A stretch of 64,000 nucleotides of DNA, from the NCBI RefSeq assembly GCF_022354825.1, contig NZ_CP031168.1, forward strand, positions 993,501 through 1,057,500, written 5' to 3'. Below are positions 18,115-27,812 of this stretch, piece by piece. Position numbers and translations under genes: made by a program. The notes beneath the pieces are model-generated. The model saw only the letters and a program-made list of their open reading frames with translations, made no database searches and had not been told where the DNA came from. Position 1 is the first letter of the stretch. The number at the start of each line of letters is the position of its first letter. This DNA comes from Paenibacillus sp. H1-7 (GTDB lineage: Bacteria > Bacillota > Bacilli > Paenibacillales > NBRC-103111).

Positions 18115-21069
18115 TCACCACGACTGCCTCAGCGTAAACAAATCCTTTAACTCCTCATTCGAAAGCTCCGTAATCCATCCTTCAGACGTCGAGATGACAT
18201 TCTCGCTCAAGCTCATCTTGCTCTCGAGCATCTCGTCGATCTTCTCCTCGAGCGTGCCGAGGGAGATGAACTTGTGCACCTGGACGTTGCGCTTCTGGCC
18301 CATCCGATAGGCACGATCGGTGGCCTGGTTCTCGACCGCAGGGTTCCACCAGCGGTCGAAGTGGAACACATGGTTGGCGGCCGTCAGGTTGAGGCCGACG
18401 CCGCCGGCCTTCAGCGACAAGATGAAGATGCCGGGGCCGCTGCCGTCAGCGGCTTGGAAGGCATCGATCATCTTGTCCCGGTCCGCCTTGGACGTGCTGC
18501 CGTTCAGGTACAGCACGGGCTCGTTCCGGTGCGTGCCGAGGACATCGGCCAGCATACGGCCCATACCGACGTACTGGGTGAAGATCAGGCACGAGTCGCC
18601 TTCGTCCCGCAGCTCGTCGACCATGGCGACGAGCCGTTCCAGCTTCGCGGAGCGCGTGACGAACGCTTCCCGCCGCTCCTCGGAGCGAAGGACCTCCTCG
18701 GACAGCGCGTCCTCCTTCGTCAGCAGCACGGGATGGTCGCACAGCTGCTTGAGCTGCGTCAAGGCACCGAGGATGGCGCCTTTTCGCTCGATGCCCTCGA
18801 GGTTCTTCATCCGTTCCATCAGATCCTTGACCGCCCGCTCGTAGAGAGCGCCTTGCTCGGCGCTAAGGTTGATGTAGACCTTCATCTCCAGCTTGTCCGG
18901 CAGATCGAGCTGGATCGCAGGGTCTTTCTTCTTGCGGCGCAGCATGAACGGCTTGACGAGCTTTTGCAGCTGTGCTGTGCGCTCTTCATCCTGATGCTTC
19001 TCGATAGGGTTGGCGAACCGGTGCTGAAACCCGCGAGAGTTCCCCAAGTATCCGGGATTGAGGAAGTCGTAAATCGACCACAGCTCGGACAGCCGGTTCT
19101 CAATCGGTGTTCCGGTCAGCGCTATGCGATGTCCCGCCTTGAGGGTGCGGATGGCAGCGGACTGCTTGTTCTGCGCGTTCTTGATATTCTGGGCTTCGTC
19201 CAAACAGAGCGAGCTCCAGTGAACCTCCTGCAGCAGCTCTTGATCGAGCAGCGCCGTCGTATAGGAGGTGATAACCACATCCGCGTCTTGTATAGCGTCA
19301 TGCAGCGTGTCGCGGTTCAACCGCCCTTTGCCGTAATGGAGCAGCACCCGCAGATCGGGTGCGAAGCGGGCGATTTCCTTCTCCCAGTTGCCAAGCACGG
19401 AAATAGGGCAGATGAGCAGCGCCGGAGTCTTGGACTCCTGCCGGTGCTGCAGCAAGTAGGTGATGAACTGGATCGTTTTGCCGAGACCCATATCATCGGC
19501 CAAGCAGGCCCCGAGCCCGAACTTCCGGAGGAAGCTGAGCCAGGTGAAGCCTTCGCGCTGGTAGCTGCGCAGCTCGGCATGCAAGCCTGCTGGAACGGGC
19601 AGCTCCGTTAATTCGGACGGCTGTCCGAGCTGGCGGAGCAGCGCAAGCAGGTGGGAGTTGAGCTCCACCTCCAGCTGGACCCGTTCTTCATCGTCCTCCG
19701 CATCGCCTACCTTCGCACCACCGCTCGCTGAAGGTCCCGGCCGCTGCTCCTGCTCCAGCTCGCTAAGCAAATGCAGCTGGAGCACATCCTGCAGCGACAA
19801 CCCTTCGTCCGGGTTGACGCTGTCCATGAGCCTGCGGATCTGCTCGAGCAGCGCAGGGTCCAGGTACACCCATTCGCCGCGGAAGCGGATAAGCCGCTCT
19901 TTGCGGCTGAGCAGCTCGGCGAATTCGGCCTCGTTCAGATCGGCGTCGCCGATCGCGATCCGCCAGTCGAAGTCGACGAGGGCGTTCAGCCCGAACAGCG
20001 ACTGGCCGCGCCCGCCGCCGCCCGCTTCCGACGCAATCTGCGCGCGGAGGCGGGGCTTGCGCTTCGATGCCGCCTCCCACCAGGCCGGCAGCATCACGTT
20101 CCAGCCGTCGTTCAGCAGCTGACGGCTGTCCGCGGTCAGGAACCGCCAAGCGGCTTCGTCGCTTAGCGGTTCCGCGAAGAGCTCGCTGTCGCCGGTGCTC
20201 CGCGCCTGCGGAAGCGCCGCGGCCAGCCTGGCCGCCCATCCGGGGGCACGCTCCCGGATGTAGGGGCTCCATTCGGCCGCCCAGGCGCCGGATGCATGCC
20301 CGTCCGCAGCGAGGCGGACGGGGACGAGCGTCGTGCCTTCGCCTTTGTCCTGCAGGACGAGCCGAAGGCGCCAGTCGAACTGCTCCTCATCCGGCTCGAG
20401 CAGCTGCAGGGCAGGGCGGAACGGCGCCGTGTCCGGCTTCCAGCCAAGCGACACGAGCCACTCTTCTTCCGTGAAGGCCTCCGCCGCGGCGGACGGTGTC
20501 TGCGGCAGCTGCAATAGCGCCGGGTAATCGCGGCGCAGATCGGCGATGGAAGCTTCGTCGGTATAGTGCTCCCCGGTTACCGTAGCGGAGAAGGCCGACC
20601 GCAAGCCGCTCAGGTCATCGCTTAAGACGTCCAGCTGCTGCAGCGCCACCCAGTCCACTTCTTTCAGCTCCTCGGCTTCGGTGTCCCATGTCCACTGCAG
20701 CTTGCCGCTGCGAAATGACTTATAGCTCGGCGTATAACGGCCTTCCTTGGCGGCCTTATACAGGAGCGGGGCGGCCTTGAGCAGCCCGTTCACGCCATCA
20801 TTGCCGTTCTCCCACCGGACAATATCCATGAAATTCCGCTCGGCGAAGAAGGGGATCACCATGTCGGCAGGCAGGACGGTCACCGTAAGGTCTCCGGCCT
20901 GCTGCAGCTCCAGCGTCGTTCCGTAATAGGACGGCTCGTGCCAGGCGAAGAGCAGCTTGCGGAATTTCTCGCCCGGGACGTCTTGTCCGTTCTGCTGTCC
21001 CCACAACAGGGCATCCCCGCCATCCGTCAATATTACGTTCAGCGTTATGTCATACCATTGTTTGCTCAT
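18115..21069 (-). CDS. SNF2-family DEAD/DEAH helicase (YwqA-like)
   Basis: A 984-residue Swi2/Snf2 ATPase. The N-terminal half (about 1-480) resembles the bacterial SNF2-associated DUF3670 region. The motor has Walker A DDMGLGKT (about 525), LDEAQNIKN (box II), LTGTPIENRLSELWS (motif III), and the C-terminal helicase lobe with LKAGGVGLNLTAA and RAYRMGQKRNVQVHKF. It is likely a double-stranded-DNA translocase that remodels nucleoprotein complexes, perhaps in repair or transcription recycling. It overlaps the upstream SWIM gene by 4 nt (ATGA), the same pair and order as ywqB-ywqA in B. subtilis. Its GC-rich antisense frames are spurious. Confidence 0.92.
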   Translation of the reverse strand: MSKQWYDITLNVILTDGGDALLWGQQNGQDVPGEKFRKLLFAWHEPSYYGTTLELQQAGDLTVTVLPADMVIPFFAERNFMDIVRWENGNDGVNGLLKAAPLLYKAAKEGRYTPSYKSFRSGKLQWTWDTEAEELKEVDWVALQQLDVLSDDLSGLRSAFSATVTGEHYTDEASIADLRRDYPALLQLPQTPSAAAEAFTEEEWLVSLGWKPDTAPFRPALQLLEPDEEQFDWRLRLVLQDKGEGTTLVPVRLAADGHASGAWAAEWSPYIRERAPGWAARLAAALPQARSTGDSELFAEPLSDEAAWRFLTADSRQLLNDGWNVMLPAWWEAASKRKPRLRAQIASEAGGGGRGQSLFGLNALVDFDWRIAIGDADLNEAEFAELLSRKERLIRFRGEWVYLDPALLEQIRRLMDSVNPDEGLSLQDVLQLHLLSELEQEQRPGPSASGGAKVGDAEDDEERVQLEVELNSHLLALLRQLGQPSELTELPVPAGLHAELRSYQREGFTWLSFLRKFGLGACLADDMGLGKTIQFITYLLQHRQESKTPALLICPISVLGNWEKEIARFAPDLRVLLHYGKGRLNRDTLHDAIQDADVVITSYTTALLDQELLQEVHWSSLCLDEAQNIKNAQNKQSAAIRTLKAGHRIALTGTPIENRLSELWSIYDFLNPGYLGNSRGFQHRFANPIEKHQDEERTAQLQKLVKPFMLRRKKKDPAIQLDLPDKLEMKVYINLSAEQGALYERAVKDLMERMKNLEGIERKGAILGALTQLKQLCDHPVLLTKEDALSEEVLRSEERREAFVTRSAKLERLVAMVDELRDEGDSCLIFTQYVGMGRMLADVLGTHRNEPVLYLNGSTSKADRDKMIDAFQAADGSGPGIFILSLKAGGVGLNLTAANHVFHFDRWWNPAVENQATDRAYRMGQKRNVQVHKFISLGTLEEKIDEMLESKMSLSENVISTSEGWITELSNEELKDLFTLRQSW

Positions 21070-22637
21070 TGCAGCAGCTTTCCTTTCTTCAATTCCTCTT
21101 GCAGCGCCCTCAATCGGCTGTTCCGTATGCTGAAGCCGGCCAGGAAGAAGTCCCAGCGCTCGGTTTGCTTCAGCTTCTTGTACACTTTCTCCAGCCGTTT
21201 CAGCAATTTGACCGCCAGCTTATAATCGTGACGGTTTTTCTGGGTGACATAATGCTCGATCGCTTGATGGTAATAGGGCAGCAGCAGCTCCGGCGCTTCC
21301 TTCTCGATCGGCTGCAGTACGCTGACTCGGTGGTACAGGGGATCGTGGCCTTGCACCATTTGCATTTCCAGCCATGGCTTCCACTTATGCTGCTCGTACA
21401 GCAGGTCCTCAATAATCCGGATCGAATGGGGCATCATCTCCTCCAGAGCGTCCCACATCGCCGGCTCCGCATCGGGAGCATGCTCGATGGCTGCCCTCCA
21501 GTACCCCATATAGGCGCCGAGCTCCGAGGAATTTCGTCCGTAAAAGGCGGCGGAGGTTCGAGTTAACCAATCCGCGAGTCCGTCCCAGCTCTGGGAACCG
21601 GCCAGCTGATTCAGGAAAGGAAGCAGCAAGCTGGGCTGCAATTTGTTGATGGGTCCTATCGCTTCCACAGCCGCCCAGGCTTCCTTGCTTTGCGACTGAT
21701 GCAGGTACAGGAAAGCTTTGGCCGCTGCAAGCGAGGCTGACATCGAATCGGACGGCACCTGCTCCATCTCCCCGATTTCCCGGGAAGCCCAATCATCGGC
21801 ATCGGGAGAGGAGGCTATCCAGTGCTTCCACAGCGACGTATACAGCCCATAGTCCAAATAAGCTTGCCCGGTTTCTTCCGCCATACGCTGTCTCATATAG
21901 GCTAACGTTTGCTCCAGCCGCTCCCTGGAGTGGGTAAAGCGAAGCTGGGCCGATTTCTGTTTCAGCCACGTCTGAATGTCGTCGTACATCCGGTGCAGTG
22001 CGAACGAGGTGAAGAAGGAGGCGCTGCTCTGAACGCCGCCGTTTTTCATTTTGTACAAAATGAACAGCATCTGGTGCAGCTCGAAAAAAATCCAGTCCAC
22101 CTCGGATAAAGCAGTCGAATTCTTCCGGATCATCTGCAGCCGATGCTTCAGCATATCTGCATAAATCCCCTGATCGTTGGGCGGCCGGATATAGGCTGTC
22201 GCTTGCTCAAGGAATTCGTGCCAGCCGGCAATATCTTTGCCGGGCAATCCCTTGATTGCCGATTCCGATCCCGGTTCGGGCTTCGGTACGGAAGCGGTCC
22301 GCTTCACATGCTGCTTGGCGTTCACGATCTGGGTTGCCGGATAGCCTAACCGGTCGGCAAGCTCCATTAGTACCGCAGCAAGATGCTTGCAGCAGGTTTG
22401 GACAGGACAAGTGCAGTAGCTGGATTTGAACTTATTTAGATTCAGCGTAACCGAATAATCCTCCGTGCCTGTCACCCTCGCCTGGATCACACGATCTTCG
22501 GAAGCGCTCAGCTTCACCACGTACTGTTGCTTGAAATAATTGAACCCCCGGCTGAGGGTCACTTCATTAAAGGCGGAAGCCACTTGCTCCAGCAGCTCCG
22601 ACCACTGCTCATCGTTTAATGCAGCGAATAAACTCAT
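21066..22637 (-). CDS. SWIM zinc-finger protein (YwqB-like)
   Basis: A 523-residue protein starting at ATG 22637 behind AAGGAG; the frame extends upstream to 22715 without a better start. Near residue 75-90 it has SYCTCPVQTCCKHLAAVLME, the CxC...CxH SWIM zinc finger, a DNA- or protein-binding module. The remainder is helical, TPR-like and unrecognised. It is the partner of the adjacent SNF2 ATPase, overlapping its start by 4 nt, which implies coupled translation and probably a complex. It is transcribed divergently from the GntR gene. Confidence 0.85.
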   Translation of the reverse strand: MSLFAALNDEQWSELLEQVASAFNEVTLSRGFNYFKQQYVVKLSASEDRVIQARVTGTEDYSVTLNLNKFKSSYCTCPVQTCCKHLAAVLMELADRLGYPATQIVNAKQHVKRTASVPKPEPGSESAIKGLPGKDIAGWHEFLEQATAYIRPPNDQGIYADMLKHRLQMIRKNSTALSEVDWIFFELHQMLFILYKMKNGGVQSSASFFTSFALHRMYDDIQTWLKQKSAQLRFTHSRERLEQTLAYMRQRMAEETGQAYLDYGLYTSLWKHWIASSPDADDWASREIGEMEQVPSDSMSASLAAAKAFLYLHQSQSKEAWAAVEAIGPINKLQPSLLLPFLNQLAGSQSWDGLADWLTRTSAAFYGRNSSELGAYMGYWRAAIEHAPDAEPAMWDALEEMMPHSIRIIEDLLYEQHKWKPWLEMQMVQGHDPLYHRVSVLQPIEKEAPELLLPYYHQAIEHYVTQKNRHDYKLAVKLLKRLEKVYKKLKQTERWDFFLAGFSIRNSRLRALQEELKKGKLLQ

Positions 22638-22762
22638 AGCCAAGCTCCTTGCTCCCTCAAAAGAATGGTATCTTTCCATTATAGATCGATACGAACAAAA
22701 ATTCGATATTTTCATAAAAGAAGAGGAATGAAAGAGAAAAACTTTACATTGTAGGTTACGAA

Positions 22763-22792
22763 TTGCCTATCTGATGATATACTTAGTATATT
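22763..22792 (+). promoter_or_regulatory. Promoter with overlapping palindrome upstream of the GntR gene
   Basis: A perfect 15-bp palindrome, ATATACTTAGTATAT (22777-22791), overlaps a possible -10 (TATATT, 22787-22792) spaced 18 bp from TTGCCT (22763-22768). A 12/15 match occurs at 24180-24194 over the promoter of the sugar importer, so this is a candidate autoregulatory operator. Confidence 0.5.
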
Positions 22793-22818
22793 AGCAAAAA
22801 TAATTAGGGTGGGTCGAA

Positions 22819-23946
22819 ATGGAAGCACATTTATATGAGCGGCTTTATATGTTTATTGTCCAAGAGATTGAGGAGGGGCGGTTGAAGCCGGGTGAGCGCG
22901 TATTCTCCGAGAAAGAGCTCGCCGAACGGTTCGGCGTCAGCCGAATCACCTCCAAGAAAGCGTTGGAAAAGCTGGCCGATGCAGGGATCATCCGGCGCAT
23001 TCAAGGAAAAGGTTCTTTTGTAACCGACAGAAGCACACCAGAGGTTGGACCGCCGCACCATTCGGAACCAAGATTGAGCCTTGCCCCGGATGAGCAGGAC
23101 AGACCGGTTATAGGTCTTCTTATTCCTAATTTTTCCGACGAATTCGGCCTGCAGCTGCTGCGGTCGATGGAGGAGCGGTGCGCTGAGCTTCAGTACGATC
23201 TTATTATTAAGCGGACTTACGGCGGCAGGGAGGAAGAGAAGCGGGCGATCCGCTTGTTCGTCCATCTCGGCGTCAAGGGGCTGATCGTGGTTCCGATCCA
23301 CGGCGAGCATTACAATTCCGAGCTGCTCCGTCTCGTGTTGGACAAATTTCCGGTTGTATTGGCCGACCGGTATTTGAAGGGGATTCCGGTATGCTCCGTA
23401 TATACGGATAACAAGAAAGCGTCGATGGATCTCACGCTGTCCTTAATCAAGCGAGGCTACGATCAAATCGCCTATTTGTCCTCACCGGTGGAGAACACGC
23501 CGACCTTGGAGGAAAGGCTGTACGGGTATACGCTGGCCTGTACGCTCGAAGGGCTGAAGCTAAATCAGGACTACTGCCTGACGAATTTCAAGAGCGTGCT
23601 CCCTATGAATCAGAACGGTAGGGAGACGGATGGGGACAAGGAGATGATGAAACGGTTTTTGGTGCAATATCCCGACATCAGAGCCTTCGTCACGTCGGAA
23701 TTTCTGATTGCGACCATGCTCGCTCAGGTTATCGATTCGATGGGACTGCCGCTCGAGCAATACGAGATTGCCTGCTTCGACTCCCTCAACGACAGTCTGG
23801 GAAAGCCGATCTTCACTCACATTCAGCAGGATGAGAAGCGGATGGGCCAGGAGGCGGTAGATATGCTCGTCTCGCAATTGAACGGAGAGACCGTTCCGGA
23901 ACGTAAAATTATTGAACACCGTTTGGTTGTAAAAGACGGCCGATAA
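22819..23946 (+). CDS. GntR-type regulator with LacI-like sugar-sensing domain (AraR type)
   Basis: A 375-residue protein. Residues 1-70 are a GntR winged helix (KPGERVFSEKELAERFGVSR, RIQGKGSFV). From about residue 92 (RPVIGLLIPNFSDEF) to the end lies a periplasmic-binding-protein-like LacI effector domain, as in B. subtilis AraR. This architecture belongs to sugar-responsive repressors. It ends in a terminator (23977-24020), and the next operon is a sugar ABC importer whose promoter carries a variant of the palindrome found upstream of this gene. It therefore probably represses that operon and itself; the inducer is unknown. Confidence 0.88.
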   Translation: MEAHLYERLYMFIVQEIEEGRLKPGERVFSEKELAERFGVSRITSKKALEKLADAGIIRRIQGKGSFVTDRSTPEVGPPHHSEPRLSLAPDEQDRPVIGLLIPNFSDEFGLQLLRSMEERCAELQYDLIIKRTYGGREEEKRAIRLFVHLGVKGLIVVPIHGEHYNSELLRLVLDKFPVVLADRYLKGIPVCSVYTDNKKASMDLTLSLIKRGYDQIAYLSSPVENTPTLEERLYGYTLACTLEGLKLNQDYCLTNFKSVLPMNQNGRETDGDKEMMKRFLVQYPDIRAFVTSEFLIATMLAQVIDSMGLPLEQYEIACFDSLNDSLGKPIFTHIQQDEKRMGQEAVDMLVSQLNGETVPERKIIEHRLVVKDGR

Positions 23947-23976
23947 AGCCGGCTGCAATCCGTACAGATCCAATCC

Positions 23977-24020
23977 AAAACGCCTTTATGCCGTATTTCC
24001 GGCGAAATAAGGCGTTTTTT
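23977..24020 (+). terminator. Rho-independent terminator after the GntR gene
   Basis: AAAACGCCTT (23977-23986) pairs with AAGGCGTTTT (24009-24018), with an inner CCG/CGG pair extending the stem, and the right arm runs into a T-run. Confidence 0.85.
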
Positions 24021-24156
24021 GCTGTCCAACGACTGCCGTCCGTCCCATTTTTCAGGACTATTCGCTCCTTGCCCCCAATGCGTGAAAAGGACGGGATACT
24101 CAAAAAAAGTGACATTATTTCCCTTTGTCGCAGCTTAGTATGTCATGAAAATGAAA

Positions 24157-24194
24157 TTGACATGTTAAAGGTCATATCAATATACTAACTATAC
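24157..24194 (+). promoter_or_regulatory. Sigma-A-type promoter with candidate GntR operator
   Basis: TTGACA (24157-24162), 18-bp spacer, TATACT (24181-24186). The -10 lies within ATATACTAACTATAC (24180-24194), which matches 12 of 15 positions of the palindrome upstream of the GntR gene. The 5' leader to the binding-protein start is about 245 nt. Confidence 0.65.
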
Positions 24195-24273
24195 GCACAT
24201 GATGTAATTTACTGTAAATGATGCTGGGGGGTGCTCTTACGTTATTTATTTGGATGTCCGTGTTTGCATTTTG

Positions 24274-24287
24274 TTGAAGCGCTTTCA
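24274..24287 (+). promoter_or_regulatory. Candidate catabolite-responsive element (cre)
   Basis: TTGAAGCGCTTTCA resembles TGWAANCGNTNWCA with two mismatches at the left edge. It lies downstream of the promoter, in the leader of a sugar importer operon, where CcpA could block elongation. Confidence 0.4.
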
Positions 24288-24439
24288 GCTTGGCGGTGAA
24301 CAGCATCCATTCATTGCATCGTTAACTCTTATACTCACTTCTTAGCGGGATGCTTATAGGGCGGCGATTCATCGGAGATGGATCGATGTTTGCAAGTAGG
24401 CTACGGAATCGACAAATCCATGTGAAAGGGGATATTGGC

Positions 24440-25750
24440 ATGAGAAAAACGAACAAACCCGTATTTCTGGCACTGTTGTCTCTTCTTATGTTTTCGCTCT
24501 TGGCATCCGCTTGCTCTCCAACAGCTAAGGGGGGCGCAGACACTCCCTCTAAGGACGCTTCGGGGAAAGTCACGCTCACCCTGTGGCACGGTCTTACTTC
24601 GATAGATTTGGACAATATGCAAAAAGTCGTGAAAGCGTTTGAGGAGAAAAATCCGACGATCAAGATCAATCTGGTTTACACCGAATCCAACGAGGGAGCC
24701 GACCAGAAGCTGCTGACCGCCGTTGCGGGAGGCAATCCGCCGGATATGGCGCTGTTGGACCGATTTAAGGTAGGGACCTGGGCGTCGCAAAACTCACTGA
24801 CGGACCTATCCGCCATGGCGGCGCAATCCGGAATTAACCAAAGCTCATACTATCCGTTCGTATGGGAGGAGTCGAGCTACAAAGGAAAGCTGTACGCGAT
24901 TCCGATCGATACCGATTCCCGGATGCTTTTTTACAACAAGGACCATTTCAAGGAAGCGGGGCTTGATCCGAACAAGCCGCCGAAGACCATCGCCGAGCTG
25001 GAAGCGGCCGCCGAGAAGCTGACGATCAAGGAAGGCAAACGGTTTAAACGAATCGGCTTCATTCCCTGGTATTCGCAAGGCTGGCTGTATACATGGGGAT
25101 GGTCGTTCGGAGGGAAGTTCCAGGATCCGGCGACGGGCAAAATTACGGCTAACGACCCGAAAGTCGTTGAAGCGCTGCAGTGGATGACGGACTTCGGCAA
25201 AAAGTACAACGTCGAGGACATTGCCGGCTTCACCAGCGCAGCCGGTACGGAAGAGATGGACCCGTTCATCTCCGGCCAAATCAGCATGAAGATAAGCGGC
25301 AACTTTACGATTGCGGGCATCAAGAAATTCAAGCCCAATTTGAACTATGGGGTTACGCCGATACCGACTCCGACAGGAACGAACTTTACGACTTGGTCTG
25401 GCGGCGGCTCCATTATTATCCCGAAAGGCGCCAAGAACGTCGAAGCGTCCTGGAAATTCCTCGAATTTCTGGGCAAGGAGGAGGGGCAGTATCTGGTTAA
25501 CGCCAACTCCGATTTCGCCGTTATCGATTCTGTAAACATCAAATACGGCTACAAGGATGATCCGATAATGAGGGAATTCATCAATATTTTACCTAACTCG
25601 CACAACCGCCCGGTCATACCGGAAGGGCAGCTGCTGTGGAACGAGCTGGCGTCGGCAACGGAAAACTCCACTCGCGGCAAAGGAACCCCGAAGGAGAATC
25701 TGGACAAAGTGACGGAGACGGTCAACAAAGCGCTGGAAAAATATAAATAA
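24440..25750 (+). CDS. Sugar ABC transporter substrate-binding lipoprotein
   Basis: A 436-residue family-1 (MalE-like) binding protein. ATG 24440 has GAAAGGGG eight bases upstream; an in-frame ATG at 24350 would bury the signal peptide. The signal MRKTNKPVFLALLSLL ends in the lipobox LASAC, so it is membrane-anchored. VTLTLWHGLTSIDLDNMQKV and the middle SGGGSIIIPKGAKN segment are typical of SBP_bac_1. It is the first gene of a three-gene importer (binding protein, two permeases) with no ATPase; a shared MsmX-like ATPase is presumed. The sugar is unknown. The nearby GntR/LacI-type repressor is the likely regulator. Confidence 0.92.
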   Translation: MRKTNKPVFLALLSLLMFSLLASACSPTAKGGADTPSKDASGKVTLTLWHGLTSIDLDNMQKVVKAFEEKNPTIKINLVYTESNEGADQKLLTAVAGGNPPDMALLDRFKVGTWASQNSLTDLSAMAAQSGINQSSYYPFVWEESSYKGKLYAIPIDTDSRMLFYNKDHFKEAGLDPNKPPKTIAELEAAAEKLTIKEGKRFKRIGFIPWYSQGWLYTWGWSFGGKFQDPATGKITANDPKVVEALQWMTDFGKKYNVEDIAGFTSAAGTEEMDPFISGQISMKISGNFTIAGIKKFKPNLNYGVTPIPTPTGTNFTTWSGGGSIIIPKGAKNVEASWKFLEFLGKEEGQYLVNANSDFAVIDSVNIKYGYKDDPIMREFINILPNSHNRPVIPEGQLLWNELASATENSTRGKGTPKENLDKVTETVNKALEKYK

Positions 25751-25757
25751 GCCGTGC

Positions 25758-25791
25758 GGCAGGCAGGGGGAGACTCTTTCTCCTTGCCTGT
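25758..25791 (+). other. Intra-operon hairpin after the binding-protein gene
   Basis: AGGCA...GGGGAGA pairs with TCTCC...TGCCT directly after the stop. There is no T-run. Such hairpins stabilise the upstream message or reduce read-through, giving more binding protein than permease. Confidence 0.5.
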
Positions 25792-25822
25792 CGGCGTATG
25801 ATGATTCGGAAGGAGAATGTAC

Positions 25823-26761
25823 ATGGCGAAACTGGTTGATCAGGCTCATGCCAACATCGTTCCTGCAGCGGACAAACGAAGATCGTTCCACCGGACCAAC
25901 TGGACGGGGTGGCTTTTTGCTTCGCCCTGGGCTTTGGGCCTGCTCTGCTTTTATGCGGTTCCGATCCTCATGTCGATTTATTTCAGCTTTACCACCTACA
26001 GCATTTTGCAGCCCGGTGAATATGTAGGCTTGACTAATTATATCGATCTTTTCCGCGATCCTTTGTTTTGGAAATCGATCTACAACACGGTGTATTTTGC
26101 CGTATTTTTCGTCCCTCTAAGCATATTTTTTGGAGTGGCGCTTGCGATGATGCTCAACATGAAGGTCAAAGGCATGGCTGTTTACCGAACGATCTACTTC
26201 CTGCCCACCCTGGTTCCCCAAGTAGCGATGGCCGTGCTGTGGATGTGGCTGCTGCATCCGAACTTCGGTTTGGTTAACGGAATGCTATCCGCGATCGGTA
26301 TCGACGGGCCGCCGTGGCTTAGCGGGGAAGCCTGGTCCAAGCCTTCCCTTATTCTCATGTCGCTTTGGGGGATCGGTCATGCCGTCGTCATTTATCTGGC
26401 CGGATTGGGAGACATCCCGGATGAGTACTATGAAGCGGCCGAAATCGACGGGGCCAGCTGGCTTCAGAAGACGAAATCGGTCACCTTGCCGCTGCTGACG
26501 CCGGTGATTTTCTACAACCTGGTCATGGGAACGATCGGTGCGTTTCAACAATTCACGCTTCCTTATACGATGACGAAAGGCCAGGGAACCCCTGCCAACT
26601 CCATGACATTTTACGTGATGTACTTATATGAGAACGGATTCAAATATTTTAAAATGGGCTACGCCTCGGCGATGGCGTGGATTTTATTCGTGATCGTGAT
26701 GGGGCTGACGGCCGTCATCTTCGTAACATCCAAACGCTGGGTTCATTATCAGGGCAAATAA
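25823..26761 (+). CDS. Sugar ABC transporter permease (MalF/UgpA type)
   Basis: A 312-residue protein starting at ATG 25823 (GGAAGGAG seven bases upstream; ATG 25817 is too close). About six membrane segments are visible, the first near FASPWALGLLCFYAVPIL. The ATPase-docking EAA loop is present as EYYEAAEIDGASWLQKTKS. It pairs with the next permease to form the membrane channel of the importer. The gene sits between the binding protein and second permease, spaced for a single transcript. Confidence 0.92.
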   Translation: MAKLVDQAHANIVPAADKRRSFHRTNWTGWLFASPWALGLLCFYAVPILMSIYFSFTTYSILQPGEYVGLTNYIDLFRDPLFWKSIYNTVYFAVFFVPLSIFFGVALAMMLNMKVKGMAVYRTIYFLPTLVPQVAMAVLWMWLLHPNFGLVNGMLSAIGIDGPPWLSGEAWSKPSLILMSLWGIGHAVVIYLAGLGDIPDEYYEAAEIDGASWLQKTKSVTLPLLTPVIFYNLVMGTIGAFQQFTLPYTMTKGQGTPANSMTFYVMYLYENGFKYFKMGYASAMAWILFVIVMGLTAVIFVTSKRWVHYQGK

Positions 26762-26775
26762 GGAGGGGGAAGAGC

Positions 26776-27612
26776 ATGAATCCTATCGTTGTCAAAAGAG
26801 TGCATCGCATTCTGGCTCATTGCTGTCTGATTGCCGCCTCGATTTTTTTCATCGTTCCGTTCATTTGGCTGTTATCGACGTCCCTTAAGCCGCTTACGCA
26901 AATTTTCACGTTTCCCCCGGAGTGGATTCCGCGGCCGTTTGAATGGAGCAACTATTCCCGTGCCGTAGACTATATCCCTTTTTGGACCTATTTGCGAAAT
27001 ACCGCGGTCATTACCGTATGCAGTACGATCGGCGTTATTATCTCCTGCCCCTTGGTTGCTTATAGCTTTGCCAAGCTGGAGTGGCGCGGGCGCGGTCTGT
27101 TGTTTGCCGCTACTCTAGCGGTGATGATGATACCCGGACAAGTGACGATGATCCCACTTTTCCTTTTGTTCACCAAATTAGGCTGGGTCGGCACTTCACT
27201 TCCTCTCATCATCCCTCAATTTTTCGGAGTGCCATTCTATATCTTTCTGCTGCGGCAGTTTTTCCTCGGGCTGCCCGACGCATTGCGTGAAGCGGCCCGT
27301 ATAGACGGAGCCAGCGAGTTCCGTATTTATCTTCAGATCATGTTTCCGCTCGCGAAGTCGGCGGTCCTGGCTGTGGCGTTGTTTCAATTCATGGCAAGCT
27401 GGACGGATTTCATCGGCCCTCTGTTGTACTTGACCAATGAGCCTTCCTACACGGTGTCGCTCGGGTTGCAGCAGTTCCAGAGTCAAAAGGGCTCGGAGTG
27501 GGGCATGATGATGGCCGTATCCACTATGATGGTGCTGCCGGTAATCGTACTGTTCTTTTTCCTTCAGAAAACGTTTATAAGCGGGATTACGTTTAGCGGG
27601 ATCAAAGGGTGA
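26776..27612 (+). CDS. Sugar ABC transporter permease (MalG/UgpE type)
   Basis: A 278-residue protein starting at ATG 26776, with AGGAGGGG seven bases upstream. The longer frame from 26677 would overlap the previous permease and lacks a ribosome site. The EAA loop is ALREAARIDGASEFRIYLQI, and STSLKPLTQIFTFPPEWIP is the usual first periplasmic stretch. It is the last gene of the importer operon, with a terminator about 95 nt downstream. Confidence 0.92.
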   Translation: MNPIVVKRVHRILAHCCLIAASIFFIVPFIWLLSTSLKPLTQIFTFPPEWIPRPFEWSNYSRAVDYIPFWTYLRNTAVITVCSTIGVIISCPLVAYSFAKLEWRGRGLLFAATLAVMMIPGQVTMIPLFLLFTKLGWVGTSLPLIIPQFFGVPFYIFLLRQFFLGLPDALREAARIDGASEFRIYLQIMFPLAKSAVLAVALFQFMASWTDFIGPLLYLTNEPSYTVSLGLQQFQSQKGSEWGMMMAVSTMMVLPVIVLFFFLQKTFISGITFSGIKG

Positions 27613-27705
27613 TGCGCTCCTATATTACGCTGTACTGTATATTGCCTCAATAAAGCCTGGAGAATCAAGGAAGGTAACTGCATTCAAATGAAAAGATTCG
27701 ATCAG

Positions 27706-27734
27706 CACCGTTGCACTTTGGACGGTGTTTTTTT
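27706..27734 (+). terminator. Rho-independent terminator of the sugar importer operon
   Basis: CACCGT (27706-27711) pairs with ACGGTG (27722-27727), followed by T8. Confidence 0.75.
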
Positions 27735-27812
27735 CGTTTAAAGCTCTCTCATGTAACATTCATGTGAAATATGAAACGTTCTAATAGATTCGTTGTAGAA
27801 TCAATCGCTTTC

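Noticed and set aside
18274..19611. 445-codon plus-strand frame opposite the SNF2 gene
   Set aside because: It is antisense to a gene with every SNF2 motif intact. Long antisense frames are expected in GC-rich coding DNA, and this one has no ribosome site or known fold.
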